Below, in pieces: positions 16,598 to 24,314 of a stretch of 47,716 nt of DNA. Within the stretch, counting starts at the first letter, position 1. Each line of letters begins with the position of its first letter. The translations under genes were made by a program, and so were the position numbers. The stretch is from positions 1 through 47,716 of the forward strand of contig JAJDCO010000060.1 in the NCBI GenBank assembly GCA_029260795.1, read 5' to 3'. The notes under the pieces were generated by a model. The model saw only the letters and a list, made by a program, of their open reading frames with translations, made no database searches and was not told where the DNA came from. Source of the stretch: Planctomycetota bacterium. Its GTDB lineage: Bacteria; Planctomycetota; OFTM77.

Positions 16598-17598
16598 GCG
16601 CCGCCGAGTCGTCGTCGAAAGTGTTGTTTCTCTCGGGCGCTCAGGTGGCCGAGCTGTTACCGATGCCAGCCTGCATCGAGGCGGTCCAGCAGGCGCTCGT
16701 CGACTTGGCGGAGGGGCGCGGCGCGCAGCCGCTTCGCTCGATCCTGTGGCTGCCGGAAAGAGTCGGCGCGCTCGGGTTGATGCCGGGTGCGGTGGGGGAG
16801 CCGGCCTCGCTCGGAGCGAAGATCATCAGCGTCTTCCCGGGCAATCATTCGCGGGGCCTCCCGTCCCACCAAGGGGTCGTGCTGCTTTTCGATCCGATCG
16901 ACGGACGGCTGCTCTCGATCCAGGATGGCGAGCGGATCACTGCGATCCGAACGGCAGCGGCGAGCGCGGTCGCGACGCGAGCCTTGGCCCGATCCGATGC
17001 GCGGCGGCTCGCGATTCTCGGCAGCGGCGCTCAAGCTGACAGTCACTTGGAAGCGATGCGGGCGGTGAGGCCGATCGAGTCGGTGCGCGTTTGGAGTCGG
17101 AGCCTCGAGAGCGCCGAGCGCTTCGTCGAGCGCGTGCGACCGCATCACGATCTCGACATCGCGGTCGTGAAGACGGCCCGCGAAGCGGTCTCGAACGCGG
17201 ACATCGTCTGCACGCTGACCGCCGCACGCGAGCCTGTGCTGAAAGGCGCTTGGTTGCCTCCCGGCATTCATGTCAACGGCGTCGGCAGCTGCGTGCCGAG
17301 CGCGCGCGAGCTCGACACCGAAGTGATGCGTCGCGCCAAGATCTACTGTGATCGCCGGGAGTCGCTCTTGGCCGAGGCCGGGGACTTCATCATTCCCCTG
17401 ACGCAGGGGAAGCTCTCGGAGTCGGACCTGATCGGTGAGATCGGCGACGTCCTGCGAGGCAACGTGCCCGGCCGCGAAAGTGACGACGAGGTGACGCTCT
17501 TCAAGTCGCTCGGCATCGCGGTCGAGGACCTCGGACCGGCTCGCCTCCTGTTCGAGCGGGCCACCGAGGTCGGCGCCGGGACCTGGGTGGAGATGTGA
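16594..17598 (+). CDS. Ornithine cyclodeaminase / mu-crystallin family (EutC-like)
   Basis: The protein has 334 residues. Family signatures are the substrate loop LGAKIISVFPGN (about 71-82), the GERITAIRTAAASAVATRAL segment (about 111-130), the Rossmann motif LGSGAQADSHLEAM, and a C-terminal TQGKLSESDLIGEIGDVL followed by LFKSLGIAVEDLG. The family does NAD(P)-dependent chemistry on amino acids: ornithine cyclisation, alanine or ketimine reduction. The next gene, 19 bases on, is a PLP threonine-dehydratase-like enzyme; this pair occurs as EutC-EutB in ectoine/hydroxyectoine degradation. Neither EutD nor EutE is in the window, so the pathway is only suggested. Other options are a diaminopropionate route (SbnB-like) or ketimine reduction. 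Confidence 0.85.
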   Translation: MSAAESSSKVLFLSGAQVAELLPMPACIEAVQQALVDLAEGRGAQPLRSILWLPERVGALGLMPGAVGEPASLGAKIISVFPGNHSRGLPSHQGVVLLFDPIDGRLLSIQDGERITAIRTAAASAVATRALARSDARRLAILGSGAQADSHLEAMRAVRPIESVRVWSRSLESAERFVERVRPHHDLDIAVVKTAREAVSNADIVCTLTAAREPVLKGAWLPPGIHVNGVGSCVPSARELDTEVMRRAKIYCDRRESLLAEAGDFIIPLTQGKLSESDLIGEIGDVLRGNVPGRESDDEVTLFKSLGIAVEDLGPARLLFERATEVGAGTWVEM

Positions 17599-17617
17599 GC
17601 GGGATCGGAGATTCGAG

Positions 17618-18577
17618 ATGAGCCTCGAGGTGCCGATCTCCCTCGCCGAGATCTTCGCCGCGCGCGCTCGGCTGCCCGGTCTCGCCGCGCGCACCCCGCT
17701 GATGCGTCTGGACCATGACGGTGAGGCCGAGATCTGGCTCAAGCTGGAGAGCCTCCAGCCGATCGGGTCCTTCAAGATTCGCGGCGCCGGCAACGCGATC
17801 CGGAGCGCCGATCGCGCCGCCCTCCGGCGTGGCGTGGTGGTGCCGAGCGCCGGCAACATGGCGCAAGGCGTCGGATACTGCGCGCAGCGGATGGGCTTCG
17901 ATTGGGCGGCCGTCGTACCCGAGCATGCGCCCGAAGCCAAGCTGAACGCGATCCGGCGGATGAAGGGCGAGGTGTTCGCCGTTCCATTCGAGGAGTGGTG
18001 GCAGGTACTGCTGGAGCGATCCTTCCAGGGGCGAGACGGGCTCTTCGTGCATCCCTGCAGCGATCGGGCGGTGATTGCCGGCAACGCGACCATCGGGCTC
18101 GAGATCCTCGACGATCTGCCGGACGTCGAGACCATCTTGGTGCCCTGGGGGGGAGGCGGCTTGAGCTGTGGCATCGCCTCCGCCGTCAAGCCGCTCGCCC
18201 CGGGCGTCCGTGTCCTCGCCTGCGAGGTCGAGACGGCCGCTCCCCTGACGGCGTCGCTCGCGGCGGGGAAGCCCACGAAGGTCGAGTACACGCCGAGCTT
18301 TGTCGACGGTATCGGCGCGGGCGGCTTGCTCGAGGAGATGTGGCCGCTCGCGCGGGACCTGCTCGACGGCAGCATCGTCGTTTCCCTGGAGCGAGTTGCC
18401 GATGCTGTCCGGACCTTGGTGACGCGGGCGCGAGTCGTGGCCGAGGGCGCAGGAGCGACATCGGTGGCCGCCGCGCTCGAAGGGCAGGCGGGACGCGGGA
18501 AGATCGCGTGCGTGGTGTCGGGAGGCAATCTCGACCCCGCGGTGCTGGCGGCGATCTTGGAGCATCGCCTGCCGTGA
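17618..18577 (+). CDS. PLP-dependent threonine/serine dehydratase-like enzyme (EutB-like)
   Basis: The protein has 319 residues. It is a fold-type II PLP enzyme: the Schiff-base Lys is K53 in GSFKIRGAGNAI, the carboxylate loop is PSAGNMAQGV, and the phosphate-binding glycine loop is PWGGGGLSCG (about 174-183). The end, ACVVSGGNLDP, is the usual cofactor strand. There is no C-terminal ACT domain, so it is of the catabolic type or a relative such as serine racemase or EutB. It directly follows the ornithine-cyclodeaminase-like gene, and the two should be co-transcribed. In hydroxyectoine degradation EutB is thought to act on the hydroxylated intermediate; assignment to that route here is inference. 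Confidence 0.85.
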   Translation: MSLEVPISLAEIFAARARLPGLAARTPLMRLDHDGEAEIWLKLESLQPIGSFKIRGAGNAIRSADRAALRRGVVVPSAGNMAQGVGYCAQRMGFDWAAVVPEHAPEAKLNAIRRMKGEVFAVPFEEWWQVLLERSFQGRDGLFVHPCSDRAVIAGNATIGLEILDDLPDVETILVPWGGGGLSCGIASAVKPLAPGVRVLACEVETAAPLTASLAAGKPTKVEYTPSFVDGIGAGGLLEEMWPLARDLLDGSIVVSLERVADAVRTLVTRARVVAEGAGATSVAAALEGQAGRGKIACVVSGGNLDPAVLAAILEHRLP

Positions 18578-18613
18578 GGTGGTCGAGTCACGGATGGCCA
18601 GGCGTGGGAGGTG

Positions 18614-19123
18614 ATGATGATTCGTGAGCTGACGGTCGCGGACACCAAAGCGTACTTCGCGCTTCGGCAGGAGAGCCTGCTCGACACGCCACTGGCGTTC
18701 GGGTCGTCTCCCGAGGACGACATCGCTTCGACGGTCGAGAAGGCGCGCGAGCTCCTCGGCCGGCAACCACAGACTGTCGTCTTCGGCGCGTGCGATCCGG
18801 AGCTGGTGGGCATCGCGGGTGTCTTTCGGTCGACGAAGGTGAAGGCCGTCCACAAGCTGCACGTGTGGGGCGTGTACGTGACGCCGGCTCATCGCGGCTC
18901 GGGCCTCGGGCAGAAGCTCCTGCAGACGGTCATCGATTACGCGCGCACCGTTCCGGGTGTCGATTGGCTCCAGCTCGGCGTGAGCGCGTCGACCCCAACG
19001 GCGCAGCGACTGTACGAGCGCGTGGGCTTCGTGCGCTGGGGCACCGAGCCCGAGGCGTTGAGCCACGAAGGACGGCGAGCGGACGAGCATTTCATGGCGC
19101 TTCGATTGGGCGAGGACGGGTGA
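18614..19123 (+). CDS. GNAT-family N-acetyltransferase
   Basis: About 169 residues. A GGGAGGTG ribosome site (18606-18613) runs into GTG/ATG/ATG codons at 18611, 18614 and 18617; the exact start is undecided. GNAT motifs are seen: LHVWGVYVTPAHRGSGLGQKLLQTVIDYA (motif A, R-G-x-G-x-G/L) and LGVSASTPTAQRLYERVGFVRWG (motif B). The substrate is unknown; the shape is that of ribosomal-protein or small-molecule acetylases. Its TGA overlaps the ATG of the next gene by one base, so the two are coupled. Confidence 0.85.
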   Translation: MMIRELTVADTKAYFALRQESLLDTPLAFGSSPEDDIASTVEKARELLGRQPQTVVFGACDPELVGIAGVFRSTKVKAVHKLHVWGVYVTPAHRGSGLGQKLLQTVIDYARTVPGVDWLQLGVSASTPTAQRLYERVGFVRWGTEPEALSHEGRRADEHFMALRLGEDG

Positions 19124-19631
19124 TGTCGGCGCGCTGGGTCGTCGTGCCGTATCGCGTGGAGTGGCCCGGAATGTTCGAGGACGAGGCCGTGCGGCTGCGC
19201 GCGATCTTCGGGAGCGACGCCCGAATCGAGCACGTCGGAAGCACGGCCGTGCCCGGGCTCTCGGCCAAGCCCATCTTGGACATCCTGGTCGGCGTGACGG
19301 ATCTGAAGCTCGTCGCGCCCCGCGGGCCAGCCTTGGTCGAGCTCGGCTACCACTCCGTGCCCGAGTACGAAGCGGAGCTTCCCGAGCGTCGCTACTTTCG
19401 TAAGCCGCTCGAGCGCCCTCGGACCCATCACTTGCACGTCGTGGTCGTGGGAACGCCGTTCTGGAGCGAGCATCTTCTCTTTCGCGATACGCTGCGCCAA
19501 CGACCCGAGCTCGTGAGGGAGTATGGGCGGCCCAAGCAGCGTTTGGCCGAAGAATGCAGCGCGAAGGCTACACCGAGGGGAAGTCCCCGTTCATCCGAGC
19601 GGTCCTCGCAAGGGCATCGAACGAGTCGTGA
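19123..19631 (+). pseudogene. GrpB/UPF0157 nucleotidyltransferase-like gene, frameshifted near 19555
   Basis: The first 145 residues (YRVEWPGMFEDEAVRLRAIF, RIEHVGSTAVPGLSAKPILDILVGV, RRYFRKPLERPRTHHLHVV) are clear GrpB family, a fold related to nucleotidyltransferases. The family normally ends with something like REAYTEGKSxFIRAVLARA. That ending is present (REGYTEGKSPFIRAVLARA) but in another frame, from 19560 to the TGA at 19629-19631. In the original frame the protein instead reads nonsense into the next gene. A small deletion around 19550-19560 explains it. This may be a true mutation or an assembly error. The apparent fusion to DUF3303 is a by-product. Confidence 0.75.
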
Positions 19632-19647
19632 TCGTCCGGAGGGATTC

Positions 19648-19932
19648 ATGCTGTACATGATCGTCGAGCACTTCCGCGGCGGAGATCCGGTGCCGGTGTT
19701 CCGTCGCTTTCGCGACCGGGGGCGGCTGGCGCCCGAGGGTCTCCGCTACGTGACGAGCTGGGTCACGGAGGACCTGGCGCATTGCTACCAAGTCATGGAG
19801 TGCGACGATCGTGCGCTGCTCGACGAGTGGATCGGGCACTGGCAGGACCTGGTCGAGTTCGAGGTCGTCCCGGTGATGACGTCGGCCGAGGCGGTCGCGA
19901 GGGTGTCGGACCGGCCTTCTGCCGGATCATAA
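19648..19932 (+). CDS. DUF3303 domain protein
   Basis: The protein has 94 residues, starting MLYMIVEHFRGGDPVPVFRR with a GGAGG ribosome site at 19638-19642, five bases before the ATG. The body (GLRYVTSWVTEDLAHCYQVMECDDRALLDEWI, then LVEFEVVPVMTSAEA) is a close match to the small ferredoxin-like alpha/beta barrel family DUF3303, whose role is unknown. It shares a frame with the broken GrpB gene, but its own ribosome site and the family's normal length show it is a separate gene. Confidence 0.8.
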   Translation: MLYMIVEHFRGGDPVPVFRRFRDRGRLAPEGLRYVTSWVTEDLAHCYQVMECDDRALLDEWIGHWQDLVEFEVVPVMTSAEAVARVSDRPSAGS

Positions 19933-19971
19933 TATTCTTTCAGGTTTGAGTTTATGGTTCTTTGCGGCTAG

Positions 19972-19990
19972 TTTAAAGTCTGACTTTAAA
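19972..19990. promoter_or_regulatory. Perfect 9-1-9 palindrome upstream of the DUF4143 ATPase
   Basis: TTTAAAGTC and GACTTTAAA form a perfect inverted repeat around one base. It is set in an AT-rich stretch (about 19930-19995) that stands out from the GC-rich surroundings and ends 18 bases before the ATG at 20009. Position and symmetry suggest an operator bound by a dimeric regulator, or an imported promoter segment. Confidence 0.55.
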
Positions 19991-20008
19991 TTTGCCGAGG
20001 TCGTTCGT

Positions 20009-21226
20009 ATGTACCATCACCGCACCGTCGAGCGCCGACTCACTGAAATCTCGGGCGAGTTCCCCGTCGTGCTGTTGACGGGTCCGCGCCAGTCCGGAAA
20101 GACGACACTGCTTCGAGAGATGGCGGGCCCGTCCCGTCGTTACGTGACCCTCGACGACCTCACGGCCCGGGCACTGGCGCGGGAGGATCCCAACCTCTTC
20201 CTGGCCGAGCATGGGTCGCCCGTCCTGATCGAGGAGATCCAATATGCCCCGGACCTGCTGTCGGCGATCAAGATGCGAGTCGATCGAGCCTCGCCTCCCG
20301 GCGCCTACTGGCTGACCGGCTCGCAGCAGTTCCAGATGATGAAGGGGGTGACGGAGACCCTCGCCGGACGCGTGGCGATCCTCGAACTGGTGGGATTCTC
20401 GAACCGCGAGCGGCGTGGCGAAGCGTACGACCGAGAGCCATTCTTACCCACTCCAGATCGCCTCGAGGCGCGTGGACTCGTCGGACCTTGCGAGCCTTCG
20501 GCTGTGTTCGAGGGGATCTGGCTCGGCTCGTTCCCACCGGTACTGGCGGAGGGCCGGGACCGAGAGGTGTTCCTCAGCTCATACCTTCAAACCTACATTC
20601 AGCGCGACGTGCGCGACTTGACGCAGGTTGGAGACCTGGAAGCGTTCACCCGATTCGTGCGGGCCTGCGCTGCCCGCACTGGCCAGCTCCTGAATCTCTC
20701 GAACCTGGCGCGGGATGTCGACGTCAGCGTGCCGACGGCCAAGAGCTGGCTTTCCGTGCTCGTCGCCAGCTATCAGGTCTTCCTGATCCAGCCCTATCAC
20801 TCGAGCCTCACCAAGCGTCTCGTGAAGAGTCCCAAGCTCTACTTCTGGGACAGCGGTCTCTGCTCGTACCTCACCGGTTGGACGTCTTCCGAGGTGTTGG
20901 GGTCGGGTGCGATGTCGGGAGCGATCTTCGAGACCTGGGTCGTCGGTGAGATTCTTCGAAGTTGGAAGCACCAGGGGCACACCGCGCCCATCACGTTCTT
21001 CCGCGACCGGGAAGGAAACGAGATCGATCTGATCTTCGAGATCGATGGGCGGCTGCACCCGCTCGAGATCAAGAAGGCCGCGACACCGCGACGCGAATGG
21101 ATCAAGTCCTTTCGAGCGCTCGATCGCTTGTCATTGCCCGTTGGCGAAGGCGGCGTTGTCTGTCTCGCTCCCGAGACCCACGCTCTGGCGGACGGCATGC
21201 GTGCGCTGCCCGTGACGAGTCTGTAG
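20009..21226 (+). CDS. AAA+ ATPase of the AAA_14/DUF4143 family
   Basis: The protein has 405 residues from ATG 20009. The N-terminal AAA_14 domain has Walker A GPRQSGKTT (25-33), YVTLDDLTARALAREDPNLFL, Walker B-like VLIEEIQ (about 73-79) and sensor AYWLTGSQQF. The C-terminal DUF4143 part includes YLQTYIQRDVRDLTQVGDLEAFTRFVRACAA, a winged-helix-like stretch, PKLYFWDSGLCSYLTGW, and a nuclease-like core EIDLIFEID...HPLEIKKA with the D...E-x-K pattern of PD-(D/E)XK enzymes. These proteins are widespread, scattered by transfer, and of unclear role; toxin-like or regulatory functions have been suggested. The AT-rich leader with a palindrome supports recent arrival or autoregulation. Confidence 0.9.
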   Translation: MYHHRTVERRLTEISGEFPVVLLTGPRQSGKTTLLREMAGPSRRYVTLDDLTARALAREDPNLFLAEHGSPVLIEEIQYAPDLLSAIKMRVDRASPPGAYWLTGSQQFQMMKGVTETLAGRVAILELVGFSNRERRGEAYDREPFLPTPDRLEARGLVGPCEPSAVFEGIWLGSFPPVLAEGRDREVFLSSYLQTYIQRDVRDLTQVGDLEAFTRFVRACAARTGQLLNLSNLARDVDVSVPTAKSWLSVLVASYQVFLIQPYHSSLTKRLVKSPKLYFWDSGLCSYLTGWTSSEVLGSGAMSGAIFETWVVGEILRSWKHQGHTAPITFFRDREGNEIDLIFEIDGRLHPLEIKKAATPRREWIKSFRALDRLSLPVGEGGVVCLAPETHALADGMRALPVTSL

Positions 21227-21345
21227 TCGCTGCGCTCCTGGGTAGACTCCGGCGCTTTTTCGGTGTCTTCGACGGCGGGTGCGCGAGAAGATGTCGCTTC
21301 CCCAGCGGCCGCCGGTGCGCGCCGAGTCTTCGTCATGAGAGCGCC

Positions 21346-22581
21346 ATGTACACGCCCCGCGTTCACGATCCCAGTGATCACGAGATCACGGCCGCCCGAG
21401 CCCTGGATGTCGTCGAGGGGAGGACTCTCTCGCCAGCGACGCTGCGCATCGAGGGTGGCCGCATCGCTTCACTGCGTGAAGGCCCGCCCGAGGGGGGCGA
21501 GGTGACCGACCTCGGCGACGTCACGCTGCTGCCCGGCTTGCACGACAACCACTGCCACCTGATGCTCAAGCCTGCGGACTTCGACGCCGTCATCTACAAG
21601 CGCTCGTCGGCGGCCAAGACGCTCGAGGCGATGGAGTTCGCCTGGGACACCTTGATGGCCGGGTTCACGACCGTCCGCGATCCCGGCGACTGCGATTGGC
21701 AGAACGGTCTCGTCGACCTGCGCAACGCGATCGCGGCCGGACGCATCCCCGGGCCGCGGATGCTCGTCGCGCCCCACTACCTCTCGATCACGGGCGGCCA
21801 CGGCGACGCGAACGACTACGCCTGTGACCTCTGCATGCGTGGCATCGGCAAGATCGTCGATGGCGTCGACGAGATGCGCAAGGCCGTGCGCGAGGAGGTC
21901 AAGCTCGGCGCGGACTGGATCAAGATCTTCGCGAGCGGTGGCGTCATCTCGGTCGGCGACGACCCGTCGCGCTCGGCGTACTCCTACGACGAGATTCGGG
22001 TCGCGGCCGAGGAGGCACACCGTCTCGGCAAGAAGATCACGGCTCACGCCCATGGCGCCGAGGCCGTGCGCTACTGCGCCGAGGCCGGCTTCGACAGTAT
22101 CGAGCACTGCACAATGATCGACGACGAAGGCATCGCCGCCATGAAAGCCAAGGGCCTCTACTGCGTGCCGACGCTCTACTGCCTCGACTACATCCAGCGC
22201 GAAGAGAACCCGCTCCATGTGCCGCCCGAGATCGTCGAGAAGGCGGCCCGCATGCGATCCTTTCAACGCGAGCGCTTCGCCCAGGTCGTGGCGCACCAGG
22301 TACCGGTCGCCTACGGAACCGACATCGGTGTGTTCCCCCACGGCGAGAACTGGCGCGACTTCCCGATCATGATCGAGTGCGGCATGAGCCCGCCCGATGC
22401 GATCCGATCCGCGACCATCGCCTCGGCCAAGATGAACGGCATCGACGAGGAGACGGGCTCGCTCAGCGAAGGCAAGTCGGCCGACGTCATCGCGGTCGCC
22501 GGTAACCCCCTCGAATCGATCGAGTGCCTGGCCGACGTCCGATTCGTGATGAAAGCCGGGCTCGTCTACTCGAGAGGCTGA
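21346..22581 (+). CDS. Metal-dependent amidohydrolase (imidazolonepropionase/prolidase-like)
   Basis: The start is ATG 21346 (MYTPRVHDPSDHEITAARAL), giving 411 residues. The hallmarks of the amidohydrolase superfamily are present: a first metal motif GLHDNHCHLM, carboxylated-Lys region DWIKIFASGGV, His ligands in ITAHAHG and SIEHCTMID, and the late Asp in VAYGTDIGVFPHGEN. The end IDEETGSLSEGKSADVIAVAGNPLE is the usual beta-sandwich return. This branch includes Xaa-Pro dipeptidases and related carboxypeptidase-like amidohydrolases; the substrate cannot be fixed. There is no signal peptide, so it is cytoplasmic. Confidence 0.88.
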   Translation: MYTPRVHDPSDHEITAARALDVVEGRTLSPATLRIEGGRIASLREGPPEGGEVTDLGDVTLLPGLHDNHCHLMLKPADFDAVIYKRSSAAKTLEAMEFAWDTLMAGFTTVRDPGDCDWQNGLVDLRNAIAAGRIPGPRMLVAPHYLSITGGHGDANDYACDLCMRGIGKIVDGVDEMRKAVREEVKLGADWIKIFASGGVISVGDDPSRSAYSYDEIRVAAEEAHRLGKKITAHAHGAEAVRYCAEAGFDSIEHCTMIDDEGIAAMKAKGLYCVPTLYCLDYIQREENPLHVPPEIVEKAARMRSFQRERFAQVVAHQVPVAYGTDIGVFPHGENWRDFPIMIECGMSPPDAIRSATIASAKMNGIDEETGSLSEGKSADVIAVAGNPLESIECLADVRFVMKAGLVYSRG

Positions 22582-22651
22582 GCCAAGAAAGGAGCGGCTG
22601 CGAGGCGCGAAAGAGTGCTTCGACGGCGCCGAGGACGAGATTGCTGGGAAC

Positions 22652-22680
22652 GCGGGCGGCCCGCCTGGCGGCCCGCCCGC
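22652..22680. terminator. Strong GC hairpin between amidohydrolase and MOSC genes
   Basis: A near-perfect inverted repeat of about 13 pairs with one mismatch is centred at 22666 (gcgggcgg on the left, ccgcccgc on the right). There is no T-run. It lies 70 bases past the amidohydrolase stop and ends just before the MOSC start, so it could be a terminator, attenuator or repeat. Confidence 0.45.
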
Positions 22681-22684
22681 ACCG

Positions 22685-23257
22685 ATGAGACAACTGTGCC
22701 GGGAAGAGAATGCTGAGTTGAGCGTCGTCGTCGCGGTGAGTCGGAGCGGAGAACATGGCCCTCACAAGGCTGTGTGCTCGAGCATCCGCCTGATCGCGGG
22801 GCAAGGTGTCGAAGGCGATGCCCACCTCGGAGAAACGACTCAGCATCGCTCGCGCGCCGCGAACGATCCGACGTTGCCCAATCTGCGGCAAGTGCACCTC
22901 ATCGCTTCCGAGCTCCACGCCGAGCTGCAAGGTGCGGGATTCGAGGTGAAGCCGGGCGAGATGGGCGAGAACGTGACGACGTCGGGAATCGATCTGCTGA
23001 GGCTGCCCGTCGGCACACGGATGCGGCTAGGCGAAACCGCGATCATCGAGATCACCGGATTGCGCAATCCCTGCCGCCAGCTCGATGGAGTGCAACCGGG
23101 GTTGATGGAGGCGACGCTCGATCGAGATGAGGAGGGACGGCTACTCCGAAAGGCGGGCGTGATGGCCATCGTCCTCGCAAGTGGTGAAGTCCGCGCAGGA
23201 GACCCGATCGAGATCGAGCGGCCCCCAGAGGCGCATCGCCCCCTCGAACCGGTCTGA
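22685..23257 (+). CDS. MOSC-domain protein
   Basis: The protein has 190 residues from ATG 22685. The family core is seen in GVEGDAHLGE, PNLRQVHLIASELHAEL, KPGEMGENVTTSGIDLLRLPVGTRMRLG and the key cysteine in ITGLRNPCRQLD, followed by VMAIVLASGEVRAGDPIEI. MOSC domains carry sulfur or bind molybdenum cofactor; stand-alone bacterial copies (YiiM-like) reduce N-hydroxylated compounds or act in Moco metabolism. The start is not strongly fixed: the region just upstream is the GC hairpin and no clear ribosome site is visible. Confidence 0.85.
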   Translation: MRQLCREENAELSVVVAVSRSGEHGPHKAVCSSIRLIAGQGVEGDAHLGETTQHRSRAANDPTLPNLRQVHLIASELHAELQGAGFEVKPGEMGENVTTSGIDLLRLPVGTRMRLGETAIIEITGLRNPCRQLDGVQPGLMEATLDRDEEGRLLRKAGVMAIVLASGEVRAGDPIEIERPPEAHRPLEPV

Positions 23258-23284
23258 GAAGATGGCCGCAGCGCCGCCCCACCA

Positions 23285-23397
23285 GAGCAACGCACGGAGA
23301 TCGCCGGGGAGTCGTTCGAATCAGCGAATCCGAGCCACGCACGGCAGTCGTTCGAATCGGAGTCGGTCGAATCAGAGCCACGCACGGCGATCGGCAG
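23285..23397. repeat. Short imperfect tandem repeats
   Basis: Two units begin gtcgttcgaatc (23311 and 23347) and end gagccacgcacggc (to 23345 and 23388), with middles of 9 and 15 bases. A third partial copy (gagcaacgcacgg, 23285) precedes them. The spacing is uneven and units are degenerate, so this is not a CRISPR array. The function is unknown. Confidence 0.6.
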
Positions 23398-23482
23398 TGC
23401 TGGTGTCTGGAGTCGACGAGCTTCGAAAGCCGTCGGTCGGGGACCGACGTCGAATGAGTAAGTGGGCCACCAAGACGATCCG

Positions 23483-24210
23483 CTACCGCGAATCGTCCAG
23501 CCGCTCCGATCGGGCGTCGTCGTAGAAGGCGTCGGCGGTCTTCTTCTTCTGATTGAAGATGTCGAGGACGATTCCCGGTCTTCGCACGAAGATCCAGTCG
23601 CCGAACTGGTCGAACTTGCGACACGAGGTCGTGAGGTGGTCCTTTCGAATCGTGCCGTCACGCTGTGATCGGCTCCGCCCCAGCTTCTTGAGCCGCTTGG
23701 CGAAGTCCACGTCCCCGACACAGACCAGGGGCTCGTCGAAGCCACCGATGGCGTCGAGGTCGGCCTGGTGGCACCAGAACATGCCGGCGCTCACCCGATG
23801 TCGGAGCGCGAACGGCAGCACGACCATCACGCTGCAGATGATGCCGAGCGACCAACGCTCGGGAGGGTCCGCACTCCGCCGCCGACGAATCGCCCCGTGT
23901 CGAGAGGGCGAACGACCTCCGAGAGCATGTTGTCCGACATCCAGCTATCGGCTTCGATCGTGACGAGGGAGTCCCCTTCGGCCAGCGCTGCTCCCGCATT
24001 GCGAATGCGGCTCAGGTTCTTCGCATGCTCGTCAACAATGCGGCCGCCGCCCGCGAGCGCTATCGATTCCGTTTCATCGGTGCAGCGATTGACGACGACG
24101 ATGTGCTCGACGTTCCCCGTGATCTGACCCACGGCCGATTGCACCGATCGCAGGCACTTGCCGATGAGCTTGCCCTCGTCATGGGCGGGAGTGATCACCG
24201 AGATGTCCAT
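23483..24210 (-). pseudogene. Family 2 glycosyltransferase, split by a one-base frameshift
   Basis: From ATG 24210 the protein begins MDISVITPAHDEGKLIGKCL, a GT2 start, and continues through ARIRNAGA-like NLSRIRNAGAALAEGD, the donor-site VTIEADSWM and GRFVGGGVRTLP, then falls to a stop near 23827. In another frame the family continues PERWSLGIICSVMVVLPF, then SAGMFWCHQADLDAIGGFDE and VGDVDFAKRLKKLGR, to the stop at 23483. The full span of 728 bases is one short of 243 codons, and the join is at ctcccgag near 23865, consistent with a single lost base. The enzyme would otherwise be of ordinary short GT2 length. Mutation and sequencing error cannot be told apart here. Confidence 0.8.
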
Positions 24211-24314
24211 CGATCGATGTCTTCGGTGGATCGAGGAGTGGATCGCCGGCCGGCAGGTTCGCAAGATGGCCAGGTGCCTGACAGCGAGCGCTTCCCGTTC
24301 GAGAGATCGATGCC

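Noticed and set aside
16657..19090. Two long minus-strand open frames of 529 and 732 residues
   Set aside because: They lie opposite the cyclodeaminase and dehydratase genes, which have intact active-site motifs.
19123..19932. Novel GrpB-DUF3303 fusion protein
   Set aside because: The true GrpB ending is present out of frame and DUF3303 has its own ribosome site and start.
23285..23397. Possible CRISPR array
   Set aside because: There are only two and a half degenerate units of unequal length and no cas genes.
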